Origin: Burkholderiaceae bacterium
GTDB taxonomy: Bacteria; Pseudomonadota; Gammaproteobacteria; Burkholderiales; Burkholderiaceae_C
Direction of reading: 5' to 3'
Assembly (NCBI GenBank): GCA_017848435.1
Contig: JAFEHU010000076.1
Location: forward strand, 62,001 to 126,000
DNA length: 64,000 nt
The notes beneath the pieces were generated by a model. The model saw nothing but the letters and a program-made list of their open reading frames with translations, did not search any database and was not told the origin of the DNA. The position numbers were made by a program, and so were the translations under genes. This document shows, piece by piece, positions 32,511 to 40,862 of the stretch; within the stretch, counting starts at the first letter, position 1, and every line of letters begins with the position of its first letter.

Positions 32511-33729
32511 CCCGCAACTGCACACCGGTCACCGGCTGGCGCTGCTGGAAGGCAGCCAGCCCTATTTCGCCGCACTCATTGCAGCGATGGACGCGGCACA
32601 GCGCGAGGTCTGGCTGGAAACCTACATCTTCGACCTCACTGGCAGTGGCACGGCGGTGGCCGAAGCGCTGGCGCGTGCCGCGCAGCGCGGCGTCCATGTC
32701 CGGCTGGTGGTGGACGGTGTGGGCACTGGCCACCTGCCCGACGCGTGGCAAGCGCGGTTTAACGCCGCCGGTGTGCAGTGGCGGGTGTTCTCTCCGGTGG
32801 GGCGGCTGGGCCTGCTGCTGCCACGGCAGTGGCGGCGGCTGCACCGCAAGCTCTGTGTGGTGGACGGTGTGGTCGCGTTCTGTGGCGGCATCAATGTGCT
32901 GGACGACTTCCACGACCCCAACCACGGCACACTGGCCGCGCCGCGGTTTGACTTTGCGGTGCAGGTCACCGGCCCGCTGGTCAGCGATGTGCATGCCACC
33001 ATGCAGCAGCTCTGGTTCCAGTTGCAAGGCCTGCGCAACATCCGGCAGCGCGACTTCAAGGGTGCGGTGCGCAGCTTCCGTGCGGCCAAGTTGTCGGTTG
33101 AACCGAAGAGTGCTGCAAAAAACAGAGCTGAATCACCAGGCAATTCAAGGGCGGCGCTGGTGTTGCGCGACAATTTCCGCAACCGCACGCGCATCGAACG
33201 CGCCTACCGCAAAGCGATTGCCAGTGCGCACAGCGACATCGTCATTGCCAACGCCTACTTCCTGCCCGGCAGCAAGCTGCGCCGCGCGCTGGAAATGGCG
33301 GCCCGCCGAGGCGTGAAGGTGCAACTGCTGCTGCAGGGCAAGTACGAGTACTTCATGCAGTACCACGCGGCGCGCCCGGTGTATGGCGCCTTGCTGAGGG
33401 CGGGGGTGGAAATCCACGAGTACGCGGCGAGCTTCCTGCACGCCAAGGTGGCGGTGGTCGATGGCCACACCGAACGTGCCTGGGCCACGGTGGGCTCGTC
33501 CAACCTCGACCCCCTGAGCCTGTTGCTGGCGCGCGAAGCCAACCTGCTGATCGAAGACGCAGCCTTTGCCCGCCAGCTGCACGACCGCCTGCTGCAGGCC
33601 ATGGCCTGCGACGGCCACCGCGTCAACGTCGCCGACTACGCCAACCGGCCCTGGCTGCAGCGCGCCAAGGAACGGCTGGCGCTGGTGGTGGTGAGCGTGG
33701 CGCTGTTTGTGCAGGGCAAGCGCTACTGA
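32497..33729 (+). CDS. clsB: cardiolipin synthase B-type phospholipase D family protein
   Basis: A 410-residue protein with two HKD motifs: HRKLCVVDGVVAFCGG (about residue 117) and HAKVAVVDGHTE (about 315). This fits ClsB, which makes cardiolipin from phosphatidyl donors. The ATG overlaps the EEP gene end by 14 bases; a TTG four codons up is possible. Residues about 206-219 (AAKNRAESPGNSR) look like an insertion between the two halves and are encoded by DNA resembling the dispersed repeat. Both catalytic motifs are intact, so the protein is probably active. Confidence 0.87.
   Translation: MAQADPQLHTGHRLALLEGSQPYFAALIAAMDAAQREVWLETYIFDLTGSGTAVAEALARAAQRGVHVRLVVDGVGTGHLPDAWQARFNAAGVQWRVFSPVGRLGLLLPRQWRRLHRKLCVVDGVVAFCGGINVLDDFHDPNHGTLAAPRFDFAVQVTGPLVSDVHATMQQLWFQLQGLRNIRQRDFKGAVRSFRAAKLSVEPKSAAKNRAESPGNSRAALVLRDNFRNRTRIERAYRKAIASAHSDIVIANAYFLPGSKLRRALEMAARRGVKVQLLLQGKYEYFMQYHAARPVYGALLRAGVEIHEYAASFLHAKVAVVDGHTERAWATVGSSNLDPLSLLLAREANLLIEDAAFARQLHDRLLQAMACDGHRVNVADYANRPWLQRAKERLALVVVSVALFVQGKRY
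33110..33155 (+). repeat. repeat remnant inside clsB
   Basis: AGAGCTGAATCACCAGG (33124-33140), preceded by GTGCTGCAAAAAAC and followed by CAATTCAAGGGC, matches the hairpin-tail repeat consensus through its first half. It is in frame and adds a polar linker to the cardiolipin synthase. Confidence 0.45.
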
Positions 33730-33736
33730 AACCACT

Positions 33737-34765
33737 ATGGCAGCAGGCGATCTGGTGGTGCAACGCGCGGAAGGGCTGTACTGCCCGGCGGGCGATTTCT
33801 ACATTGATCCCTGGCGCGCGGTGGACCGTGCCGTCATTACCCACGCCCACGCCGACCACGCGCGCACCGGCCATGGACACTACCTTGCCGCTGCGCCTGC
33901 CGAAGGGGTGCTGCGCGCACGGCTGGGCCCCATCACGCTGCAGACGCTGGCCTATGGCGAACGCATCATTCACCATGGTGTGACGGTGTCGCTGCACCCG
34001 GCCGGCCATGTGCTCGGCTCTGCACAGGCACGGCTGGCGCATGGCGGTCAGGTCTGGGTGGCGAGCGGCGACTACAAGGTCGCGGCAGACGCCACCTGCG
34101 CGCCGTTCGAGCCAGTGCGCTGCGATGTCTTCATCACCGAATCGACCTTTGGCCTGCCGATCTACCGTTGGCGCAGCGACGCCGAGGTGTTTGCCGACAT
34201 CAATGCCTGGTGGCAGGCCAACGTGGCCGCGGGACGGGCCAGCGTGCTGCTGTGCTACAGCTTTGGCAAGGCGCAGCGCATCCTGAGCGGCATCGACCCG
34301 TCGATTGGCCCCATCGTCGTGCACAGCGCGGTCGAGCCGCTGAACCGCGCCTACCGTGAGGCTGGCGTGGTATTGCCGAAGACCCACACCGTCAGCGAGG
34401 TGAGTAACAAGACCGATCTGAAGCGCGCGCTGGTGTTGTGCCCACCAGGCGCGATGGCTGGCCCGTGGGTGAAGAATTTCAGTGATTTCAGCGACGCCTT
34501 TGCCAGTGGCTGGATGCAACTGCGCGGCGCGCGGCGTCGTGGTGGCTACGACCGCGGCTTTGTGCTCAGCGACCATGCGGACTGGCCAGGGCTGCTCAGC
34601 GCGATCGGCGCCACCGGGGCCGAGCGCGTGATCGTTACCCACGGCAGCGTGCCGGTCATGGTCCGCTACCTCACCGGGCATGGGCTGCAGGCGGAGGCCT
34701 TCCAGACCGCATACGGCGACGCCGCCGCAGAAGAATCGGTGGCCGCCACCGAGCCTGCGCCATGA
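33737..34765 (+). CDS. ligase-associated MBL-fold exonuclease
   Basis: A 342-residue metallo-beta-lactamase/beta-CASP protein of the DNA-ligase-associated exonuclease family. The metal motif HAHADHARTGHG (about residue 35), VLGSAQARL and the late SDHADWPGLLSAI are visible. Such proteins are 3' nucleases related to SNM1. The start MAAGDLVVQRAEGLYCPAGD is 7 bases after clsB. Its stop overlaps the ligase ATG as ATGA. The usual partners, an Lhr-type helicase and a PdeM-type phosphoesterase, are not adjacent. Confidence 0.85.
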   Translation: MAAGDLVVQRAEGLYCPAGDFYIDPWRAVDRAVITHAHADHARTGHGHYLAAAPAEGVLRARLGPITLQTLAYGERIIHHGVTVSLHPAGHVLGSAQARLAHGGQVWVASGDYKVAADATCAPFEPVRCDVFITESTFGLPIYRWRSDAEVFADINAWWQANVAAGRASVLLCYSFGKAQRILSGIDPSIGPIVVHSAVEPLNRAYREAGVVLPKTHTVSEVSNKTDLKRALVLCPPGAMAGPWVKNFSDFSDAFASGWMQLRGARRRGGYDRGFVLSDHADWPGLLSAIGATGAERVIVTHGSVPVMVRYLTGHGLQAEAFQTAYGDAAAEESVAATEPAP

Positions 34766-36480
34766 GGTCGTTCGCTAAACTGTTCACCGAGCTCGACACC
34801 ACCACCGCCACCACCGCCAAGGTGGACGCGCTGGTGCGTTACTTCGGCAGCGCACCGGCGGTCGACGCGGCCTGGGCGGTGTATTTTTTGTCGGGTGGCA
34901 AGCCGCGCCAGGTGGTCAATACGGCGCAACTGCGGGCGCTGGCCTGCCAAGTGGCCGGCATCGAAGACTGGTTGTTCGAGGAAAGTTACCAAGCGGTGGG
35001 CGACTTGGCGGAAACCATTGCCCACGTGTTGCCGCTGGACAGCACCGAGTCCGACCTGGGGCTGGCCGATTGGGTTGAAACCCGTTTGTTGCCGCTGCGT
35101 GGCATGCCAGAAGCGGAAGTGGCCGAACGCATCACCGCCTACTGGCGCGAGCTGGACGCGCAGGGCCGTTTTTTGCTGGTCAAACTGGTCGGTGGCGGCT
35201 TTCGGGTGGGCGTGAGCAAGCTGCTGGTGCAGCGTGCGCTGGCCGCCCATGCTGGCATTGACGCCAAGCGTGTGGCCCAGCGCATGATGGGTTACACCGA
35301 CGGCAAGCGTGTGCCCACCGCCGCACGGTTTGAGGCACTGACCGCGGCTTTCGACCCCGCTGCCGATCCGCTGGCCATGGCGCCTGAAGACCAGGGACAG
35401 CCCTACCCGTTCTTTCTGGCGCACCAGCTCGAAACGGCCCCCGACCTCGACCAAAAACTTGGCCCGGTGACCGACTGGCAGGTGGAGTGGAAGTACGACG
35501 GCATCCGTGGCCAGATCGTCAAGCGGGCCGGGCAGGTCTGGCTGTGGTCGCGCGGCGAAGAGCTGGTGACCGAGCGCTTTCCCGAGGTGGTGGCGCTGGC
35601 GCAGGCCCTGCCCGACGGCACGGTGCTCGACGGCGAGGTGCTGGTCTGGCAAGCTTCTTCAACAGGTCCAGGTCGGCCCGCACCGTTTGCGCTGCTGCAG
35701 CAACGCATTGGCCGTAAGACGCTGACCAAAAAAGTGCTGGCCGACGCGCCAGTGACCTTCATGGCCTACGACCTGCTGGAAGACGGCGGGCATGACATCC
35801 GCGCGCTGCCGCAACAAGAACGCCGGGCGCGGCTAGAGGCGCGGCTGGCTGGTACCGCAGTGCGGTTGTCGCCCGTTGAGCAGTGCGACAGCTGGGCCGA
35901 CTACGCCGCCCTGCGCAGCGAATCCCGCGCCCGCGGCATGGAAGGCTTCATGCTCAAGCGGCGCGACGCCGCCTATGGCACCGGCCGCAGCAAGGCCGAT
36001 GGCCTGTGGTGGAAATGGAAGATCGACCCGATGTCTATTGACTGCGTGCTGATCTACGCCCAGGCCGGCCACGGCCGTCGCGCCTCGGTCTACACCGATT
36101 ACACCTTCGCGGTGTGGAACCGGCCGCCGCAGAGCCAGGCCGAAGCCGATGCGGTGCTCGATGCCATCGCCGCCAAACAACCCGCCCAACCCGGCGTGCT
36201 CCAGCTCGTCGCTTTCGCCAAAGCCTATTCGGGCTTGACCGACGCAGAGTTCAAGCAGGTGGATGCAATTATCCGCAAGACCACACTGGAAAAGTTTGGA
36301 CCGGTGCGGTCGGTGCGGCCGTCGATGGTGTTCGAACTGGGCTTTGAGGGCATCAACCGCAGCGCGCGCCACAAAAGCGGGGTGGCGGTGCGCTTCCCGC
36401 GCATGCTGCGCATCCGCACCGACAAGCCGCTGCACGAAGCCAACACCTTGCAAGATCTCGAATTGCTCCTGAATCAATAG
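34762..36480 (+). CDS. ATP-dependent DNA ligase
   Basis: A 572-residue ATP-dependent ligase of the bacterial ligase-associated repair set. The adenylation lysine is K244 in EWKYDGIRGQ. The nucleotidyltransferase motifs VLDGEVLVW, GFMLKRRDA and WWKWKID follow, then an OB domain. Residues 1 to about 210 form the N-terminal DNA-binding domain. It works with the coupled exonuclease just upstream. The stop codon lies in a repeat copy, so the C-terminus may have been trimmed or extended by it, though the length is normal. Confidence 0.92.
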   Translation: MRSFAKLFTELDTTTATTAKVDALVRYFGSAPAVDAAWAVYFLSGGKPRQVVNTAQLRALACQVAGIEDWLFEESYQAVGDLAETIAHVLPLDSTESDLGLADWVETRLLPLRGMPEAEVAERITAYWRELDAQGRFLLVKLVGGGFRVGVSKLLVQRALAAHAGIDAKRVAQRMMGYTDGKRVPTAARFEALTAAFDPAADPLAMAPEDQGQPYPFFLAHQLETAPDLDQKLGPVTDWQVEWKYDGIRGQIVKRAGQVWLWSRGEELVTERFPEVVALAQALPDGTVLDGEVLVWQASSTGPGRPAPFALLQQRIGRKTLTKKVLADAPVTFMAYDLLEDGGHDIRALPQQERRARLEARLAGTAVRLSPVEQCDSWADYAALRSESRARGMEGFMLKRRDAAYGTGRSKADGLWWKWKIDPMSIDCVLIYAQAGHGRRASVYTDYTFAVWNRPPQSQAEADAVLDAIAAKQPAQPGVLQLVAFAKAYSGLTDAEFKQVDAIIRKTTLEKFGPVRSVRPSMVFELGFEGINRSARHKSGVAVRFPRMLRIRTDKPLHEANTLQDLELLLNQ

Positions 36481-36520
36481 CTGAATTGCAAGGTTTCACT
36501 AGGGCTGTGGGCCTAAAAAC
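36465..36520 (+). repeat. dispersed hairpin-tail repeat, copy 3
   Basis: ATAGCTGAATTGCAAGG is followed by TTTCACTAGGGCTGTGGG. It spans the ligase stop codon (TAG inside AATAGC). The last part of the tail is divergent. It lies just before folE. Confidence 0.85.
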
Positions 36521-36556
36521 CTTCATATTTAATCACTGGTACCATTCGGGGCGAAC

Positions 36557-37276
36557 ATGACGAGCAAACTTCCCATGACACCTGAAGACCCGGACGAGGG
36601 CACCCCCGTTTCAGTGAAGATCCGCGAACGCCTGGCCGCTTCGCGCAAGCGTTTCCACGCCAACGACAACATCGCCAACTTCATTCAGCCCGGCGACCTG
36701 GAGAGGCTCCTGGACGAAGTGACCGTCAAGATGCAGGGCGTGCTTGACAGCCTGGTGATCGACACCGAGAACGACCACAACACCGGCGACACCGCCCGCC
36801 GCGTGGCCAAGATGTACGTCAACGAGGTGTTCCGTGGCCGCTACGTGCAGGCCCCCACCATCACCGAATTCCCGAATGTGGGCCACCTCAACGAGCTGAT
36901 GATCGTCGGCCCGATCACCGTGCGCAGCGCCTGTTCACACCACTTCTGCCCGGTCATCGGCAAGATCTGGATCGGTGTTCTGCCCAACGAACACACCAAC
37001 GTGATTGGCCTGTCCAAGTACGCGCGGCTGGCCGAGTGGGTGATGGGCCGGCCACAGATCCAGGAAGAAGCGGTGGTGCAACTGGCCGATCTGATCCAGG
37101 AAAAAACCCAGCCCGACGGGCTGGCTATCGTGATGGAAGCCAGCCACTACTGCATGGCTTGGCGCGGCGTGAAAGACATGGACAGCCGCATGATCAACTC
37201 GGTGATGCGCGGCGTGTTCCTGAAAGACCCCAACCTGCGGCGAGAGTTCTTGTCGCTGATCCCCAACAAAGCCTGA
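36557..37276 (+). CDS. folE: GTP cyclohydrolase I
   Basis: A 239-residue FolE that converts GTP to 7,8-dihydroneopterin triphosphate, the entry to folate and, through QueD, queuosine. The zinc ligands are in SACSHHFCPV and SHYCMAWRGVKD, and ENDHNTGDTARRVAKM and VIGLSKYARL are conserved. The N-terminal arm of about 40 residues is typical of the longer homologues in this group. It is followed after 13 bases by a BLUF photoreceptor gene. nudB at 31 kb uses its product. Confidence 0.95.
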   Translation: MTSKLPMTPEDPDEGTPVSVKIRERLAASRKRFHANDNIANFIQPGDLERLLDEVTVKMQGVLDSLVIDTENDHNTGDTARRVAKMYVNEVFRGRYVQAPTITEFPNVGHLNELMIVGPITVRSACSHHFCPVIGKIWIGVLPNEHTNVIGLSKYARLAEWVMGRPQIQEEAVVQLADLIQEKTQPDGLAIVMEASHYCMAWRGVKDMDSRMINSVMRGVFLKDPNLRREFLSLIPNKA

Positions 37277-37289
37277 ATCGAGAACCACC

Positions 37290-37712
37290 ATGTTGGTACG
37301 CCTTCTCTACGCCAGCCGCGCTGTGGACCCGAGTGCCGGCGCCATCGACGCCATCCTCGCGCAATCGCGCCAGTTCAATCCACTGACCGGCATCACCGGC
37401 ATCCTGTGCTACGGCGGCGGCATCTTCTTGCAAGCCATCGAAGGTGGGCGCATGCCGGTGAGCGACCTGTACGGCCATATCCAGCGCGACACTCGCCACA
37501 AGGACGTGGTGCTGCTGCACTACGAAGAAATCAGCGAGCGCCGTTTCGGCGGCTGGACCATGGGGCAGGTCAACATGTCCAAGATCAACACCAGCATCCT
37601 GCTGAAATACGCCGAGAGGCCCGAGCTGGACCCGTACTCGGTGTCGGGAAAGGTCTCCCTCGCGTTGCTGGAAGAACTGATGGCCACCGCGTCCATCATC
37701 GGCCGAGCATGA
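37290..37712 (+). CDS. short BLUF-domain blue-light sensor
   Basis: A 140-residue single-domain BLUF protein. The flavin-site residues are all present: Y7 (LLYASRA), N30 (RQFNPLTGITG) and Q48 (IFLQAIEG). The W89 and M91 of GGWTMG correspond to the conserved Trp/Met pair. After the BLUF fold (about 1-95), a C-terminal helical cap of about 45 residues is like that of PixD/BlrB, with no output domain, so it should signal by protein contact. It is 13 bases from folE and probably co-expressed. Confidence 0.92.
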   Translation: MLVRLLYASRAVDPSAGAIDAILAQSRQFNPLTGITGILCYGGGIFLQAIEGGRMPVSDLYGHIQRDTRHKDVVLLHYEEISERRFGGWTMGQVNMSKINTSILLKYAERPELDPYSVSGKVSLALLEELMATASIIGRA

Positions 37713-37830
37713 GCCCCCACGCTTCCCACTGCGTGGGGTTCGCTGCCCCCTCAGCGAAGGCGTGTCCTGCGCTTAGCTTGGACATGGGCCGTGCCTTGCT
37801 TGGGACGGCCCGGCGCAGCGGCTGTAGCCC
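37713..37830. repeat. long GC-rich intergenic repeat-like block
   Basis: The hairpin CCCCACGC (37715-37722) / GCGTGGGG (37731-37738) follows the BLUF stop codon. It continues with TTCGCTGCCCCCTCAGCGAA and later GGGACGGCCCGGCGCAGCGG. From memory, very similar blocks are frequent after genes in Comamonadaceae genomes; only one copy is in this window. The first hairpin may also act as a transcription end. Confidence 0.5.
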
Positions 37831-37844
37831 GCTGGATTAGGTCT

Positions 37845-38267
37845 GTGTCTATCGTGTGCCGCCTGCCACGCCAGGTCGCCTGGGGCGACTGCGACCCGGC
37901 CGGCATCATTTACTACCCGACCTACTACCGCTGGATGGACGCGGCCACCTGGGCGCTGCTGGAGCAGGCGGGTTACCCGGCCACGCGCATCCGCGCCGAG
38001 GGCTGGACCATCCCGTCGGTGGACACGCAGTGCGCCTTCAAGAGTTCACCCACCTATGGCGACTGGTGCGAGGTGCGTGCCAGCGTGACCCGCTTGGGCC
38101 ACAGCTCTTTTGTGGTGGGGCATGAGTTTGTGCATGCCGACGGCCGCCTGCTGGCGCGAGGCCACGAAACGCGGGTCTGGTGCCAATACGAAGCCGGTCC
38201 CGGCACACCGCTGCGCAGCGGGCCAGTGCCCCTGGCGCTGCGCCAGGCGCTGGGCGAGCCGGCGTGA
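37845..38267 (+). CDS. acyl-CoA thioesterase, 4HBT family
   Basis: A 140-residue hot-dog fold thioesterase of the YbgC/4-hydroxybenzoyl-CoA type. The active-site segment WGDCDPAGIIYYPTYYRWMD carries the catalytic aspartate. The start is GTG, giving MSIVCRLPRQVAWG; the frame runs on upstream into the repeat block and is not favoured. The substrate is unknown. Its stop overlaps the DUF429 GTG start as GTGA, making a three-gene coupled run. Confidence 0.85.
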   Translation: MSIVCRLPRQVAWGDCDPAGIIYYPTYYRWMDAATWALLEQAGYPATRIRAEGWTIPSVDTQCAFKSSPTYGDWCEVRASVTRLGHSSFVVGHEFVHADGRLLARGHETRVWCQYEAGPGTPLRSGPVPLALRQALGEPA

Positions 38268-39094
38268 GTGCCAGCGCACCGGGCCTGCTGCTCGGCTGCG
38301 ACTTCTCCAGTGCCCCGAGCCGACGCAAACCCATCGTGCTGGCGCTGGGGCACCAGACGGGCGGGCGCGTGGTGCTGTCGCGGCTGGAACGCCTCGACAC
38401 GCTGGCCGGCTTTGCGCAGTGGCTGGCCGTGCCGCAGCCCTGGGTGGGCGCATTTGACTTTCCCTTCGGCCTGCCGCGCGAACTGGTTGAGCAGCTGGGC
38501 TGGCCCACCGACTGGATGGCCTGCATGCACCATTACGCCAGCCTGGGCCGCGACGACATCCGTGCCACCTTTGCCGCGTTTTGCGACGCCCGGCCAGTGG
38601 GTGGCAAATTCGCCCACCGCGCCACCGACATCCCCGCCGGGTCCAGCCCCAGCATGAAGTGGGTCAACCCGCCGGTGGCCTTCATGCTGCACGCGGGTGT
38701 GCCGCCGCTGCTGGCGGCCGGTGTGCACCTGCCGGGCTTGCATGCCGGTGACACGGCCCGCGTGGCGCTGGAAGGTTACCCCGGGCTGCTGGCGCGCGAG
38801 GTGCTGGGCGGCCGCAGCTACAAAAGCGACGACAAGGCCAAGCAGACGCCGGAGCGGCTGATCGCCCGCAAGGACCTGATCACCGCCCTCGAACACGGCC
38901 AGACCCGCCTCGGCCTGCGGCTCAAGCTCAGCCATGCGCAGCGCGACGCGCTGACCGACGACGCCAGTGGCGACGCGCTCGACGCCACGCTGTGCCTGTT
39001 GCAGGCCGCGTGGGCCCAACAGCAGGGTGCGCCGCACTATGGCCTGCCCACCCACCTGGACCCGCTGGAAGGCTGGATCGTCACCGCGGCATGA
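38264..39094 (+). CDS. DUF429 family protein
   Basis: A 276-residue protein of the DUF429 family, whose members have an RNase H-like fold with predicted nuclease activity that is not proven. Visible are the N-terminal GLLLGCDFSSAPSRRKP with an acidic residue on strand 1, VGAFDFPFGLPRELVEQLG, and GYPGLLAREVLGGRSYKSDD. The C-terminal DDASGDALDATLCLLQAA supplies further acidic residues. The GTG start overlaps the thioesterase stop, and its own stop overlaps the next ATG. Confidence 0.8.
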   Translation: MSASAPGLLLGCDFSSAPSRRKPIVLALGHQTGGRVVLSRLERLDTLAGFAQWLAVPQPWVGAFDFPFGLPRELVEQLGWPTDWMACMHHYASLGRDDIRATFAAFCDARPVGGKFAHRATDIPAGSSPSMKWVNPPVAFMLHAGVPPLLAAGVHLPGLHAGDTARVALEGYPGLLAREVLGGRSYKSDDKAKQTPERLIARKDLITALEHGQTRLGLRLKLSHAQRDALTDDASGDALDATLCLLQAAWAQQQGAPHYGLPTHLDPLEGWIVTAA

Positions 39095-39738
39095 CCGCTA
39101 AACTGCTGCGCATGGCCAGCCCTGACACCCACCACATCACCACACCCGCGCAATTGGCGCAGCTGTTTGGCGCGGTGGGCGAGGCCTCCGTCCGCAAAGA
39201 GGTGCCGCATGTGCACCCGCACTACCGGGCGATGATCGAAGCCTCCCCCTTCGCGGTGCTGGCCACCAGTGGACCCGGCGGGCTGGACGCCTCGCCGCGC
39301 GGCGACGCGGCCGGTTTTGTGGTGGTGGAGAACCCCACCACGCTGCTGCTGCCCGAGCGGCGCGGCAACAACCGGGTCGACAGCCTGCACAACCTGGTGA
39401 CCGACCCGCGCGTGGCGCTGCTGTTCCTGATTCCCGGCGTGGGCGAAACCCTGCGCGTCAACGGCCGGGCGGTGATTTCGGTCGAGCCGGCCTTGCTGCA
39501 GCGTTTTGTGGTCAACGGCCAGCCACCGCGCTGTGTGCTGGTGGTCACGGTCGAGACGGTGTATTTCCAGTGTGCCCGGGCCTTGCAGCGTTCCGGGTTG
39601 TGGGAGGCCGTGCCGTCCGATCGGCCTGCCAAGGTGCCAACCCCGGGCACCATCCTGTCTGCCCTGACCGATGCCGCCATCGACGCCCAGCAGTACGACA
39701 GCGAACTGCCCGCCCGCCAGCGCGACACCCTGTACTGA
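39091..39738 (+). CDS. FMN-binding PPOX family flavoprotein (MSMEG_1061-like)
   Basis: A 215-residue split-barrel flavoprotein of the pyridoxamine 5'-phosphate oxidase superfamily, closest by eye to the MSMEG_1061 family. Key stretches are SPFAVLATSGPGGLDASPRG, LLLPERRGNNRVDSL, VALLFLIPGVGETLRVNGRA and the C-terminal tail AQQYDSELPARQRDTLY. The substrate is unknown. The ATG at 39091 overlaps the DUF429 stop (ATGA); an ATG seven codons on (MASPDTHHI) is an alternative. Confidence 0.82.
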   Translation: MTAKLLRMASPDTHHITTPAQLAQLFGAVGEASVRKEVPHVHPHYRAMIEASPFAVLATSGPGGLDASPRGDAAGFVVVENPTTLLLPERRGNNRVDSLHNLVTDPRVALLFLIPGVGETLRVNGRAVISVEPALLQRFVVNGQPPRCVLVVTVETVYFQCARALQRSGLWEAVPSDRPAKVPTPGTILSALTDAAIDAQQYDSELPARQRDTLY

Positions 39739-39758
39739 CCGGGTTCAGTGCTTCGGAT

Positions 39759-40766
39759 TCACGACGGCGTGAACGAAAAATCCTTGCTGTACGCCACCGA
39801 CCCTGCCATGCCACTGACGCGCACCCGGTAGCGCACGTTGGCCGCCAGCGGTGCATTGGGCAGGATGAAAGCGTCGTTCAGGCTGAGCCATTGCGCCGGG
39901 TCGTTGGCCAGCGTCATGGCCTGTGCTGGCACCGCGGTGCCGGTGGCCCATTCGGTCACTGCAAAAGAGGTGATGCTGATGCGGTCGTTGCCTGGTGCGC
40001 GCAGGTAGATCGGTGTGCCGATGTCGCCCACAAACCCGGGCCGCGGGTTGGGTGTTTCGCCCGACGGTGTGAACACCGCCCGCGCGGCCTGTGTGCCTTC
40101 GCAGGGGTAGGTGAGCACACCGGTTTGTGCGGGTGGCACAGGGGCGAGCAACTGGGTGCCCAGTTCCACCACCATGTCCCTCACCACCGTGGTGCCAAAC
40201 TGTTTGTGCAGCACCGCCACACCCACGTCGCGTGTGGCCACCAGCATGCCCTTGAGGTGGTAGACGGAGGTCAACAGGCCGCGGGTGCGTTCGTCGGCAT
40301 AGGTGGCCAGCGGCACGGTGTTCAGCGTGCCGGTGACGTTGCGCCAGTACAGCGTGGTGACGTTTTCCCACAGGTCGCGGTAAGGGTAGCCCACGGCCAG
40401 TGCCCGGTCAAACAGCGTGATGCCGGTGAACAGCGGCTGGCCCACAACCTCCACATGCCCCGCCAACACACCCAGCGAGGCCTGGTAGGCGTTGTAGTTG
40501 GCGTGGTTCAGGGCGGCCTGGTCCAGCAGGGTGTTGGGTGTTAGCGTGCCAAAACCGCAGGCACCGCGCTCGGCATTCAAGCGTTGGGTGGCGGTGGCTT
40601 CGGGGCTGAGGCTGGGGTCGGACAGGTTGCCGCCACCGCTGCTGGCCACGGCAATGGTGCTGCTGGTGGCGGGGCTGTCACCGCCACCGCCGCCACAGGC
40701 CGCCAGTGCCAGCGCCAAGACCAGCCCGAGGGGCAACAAAACTGGGGTGCGCAGGCGGTGTGTCAT
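39759..40766 (-). CDS. CAP-domain (SCP/PR1-like) lipoprotein
   Basis: A 335-residue exported lipoprotein. The signal MTHRLRTPVLLPLGLVLALA is followed by the lipobox LAAC, then GGGGGDSPATSS. A CAP domain at about 65-225 starts with RLNAERGACGFGTLTPNTLL and DQAALNHANYNAY and includes GYPYRDLWENVT. The last 100 residues form a beta-rich C-terminal domain. Bacterial CAP proteins are secreted and poorly understood. The start gives a standard lipoprotein signal; 14 extra upstream codons in frame are not needed. Confidence 0.85.
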   Translation of the reverse strand: MTHRLRTPVLLPLGLVLALALAACGGGGGDSPATSSTIAVASSGGGNLSDPSLSPEATATQRLNAERGACGFGTLTPNTLLDQAALNHANYNAYQASLGVLAGHVEVVGQPLFTGITLFDRALAVGYPYRDLWENVTTLYWRNVTGTLNTVPLATYADERTRGLLTSVYHLKGMLVATRDVGVAVLHKQFGTTVVRDMVVELGTQLLAPVPPAQTGVLTYPCEGTQAARAVFTPSGETPNPRPGFVGDIGTPIYLRAPGNDRISITSFAVTEWATGTAVPAQAMTLANDPAQWLSLNDAFILPNAPLAANVRYRVRVSGMAGSVAYSKDFSFTPS

Positions 40767-40862
40767 GCCAACCCATTCTGGCCAGATGGGTTGGGCACAA
40801 AGACGCAATATCGGCTGGTTTTGCAGGCCAGTTGCCGCAATCGCGCGTGACAGGGCGTGGTG

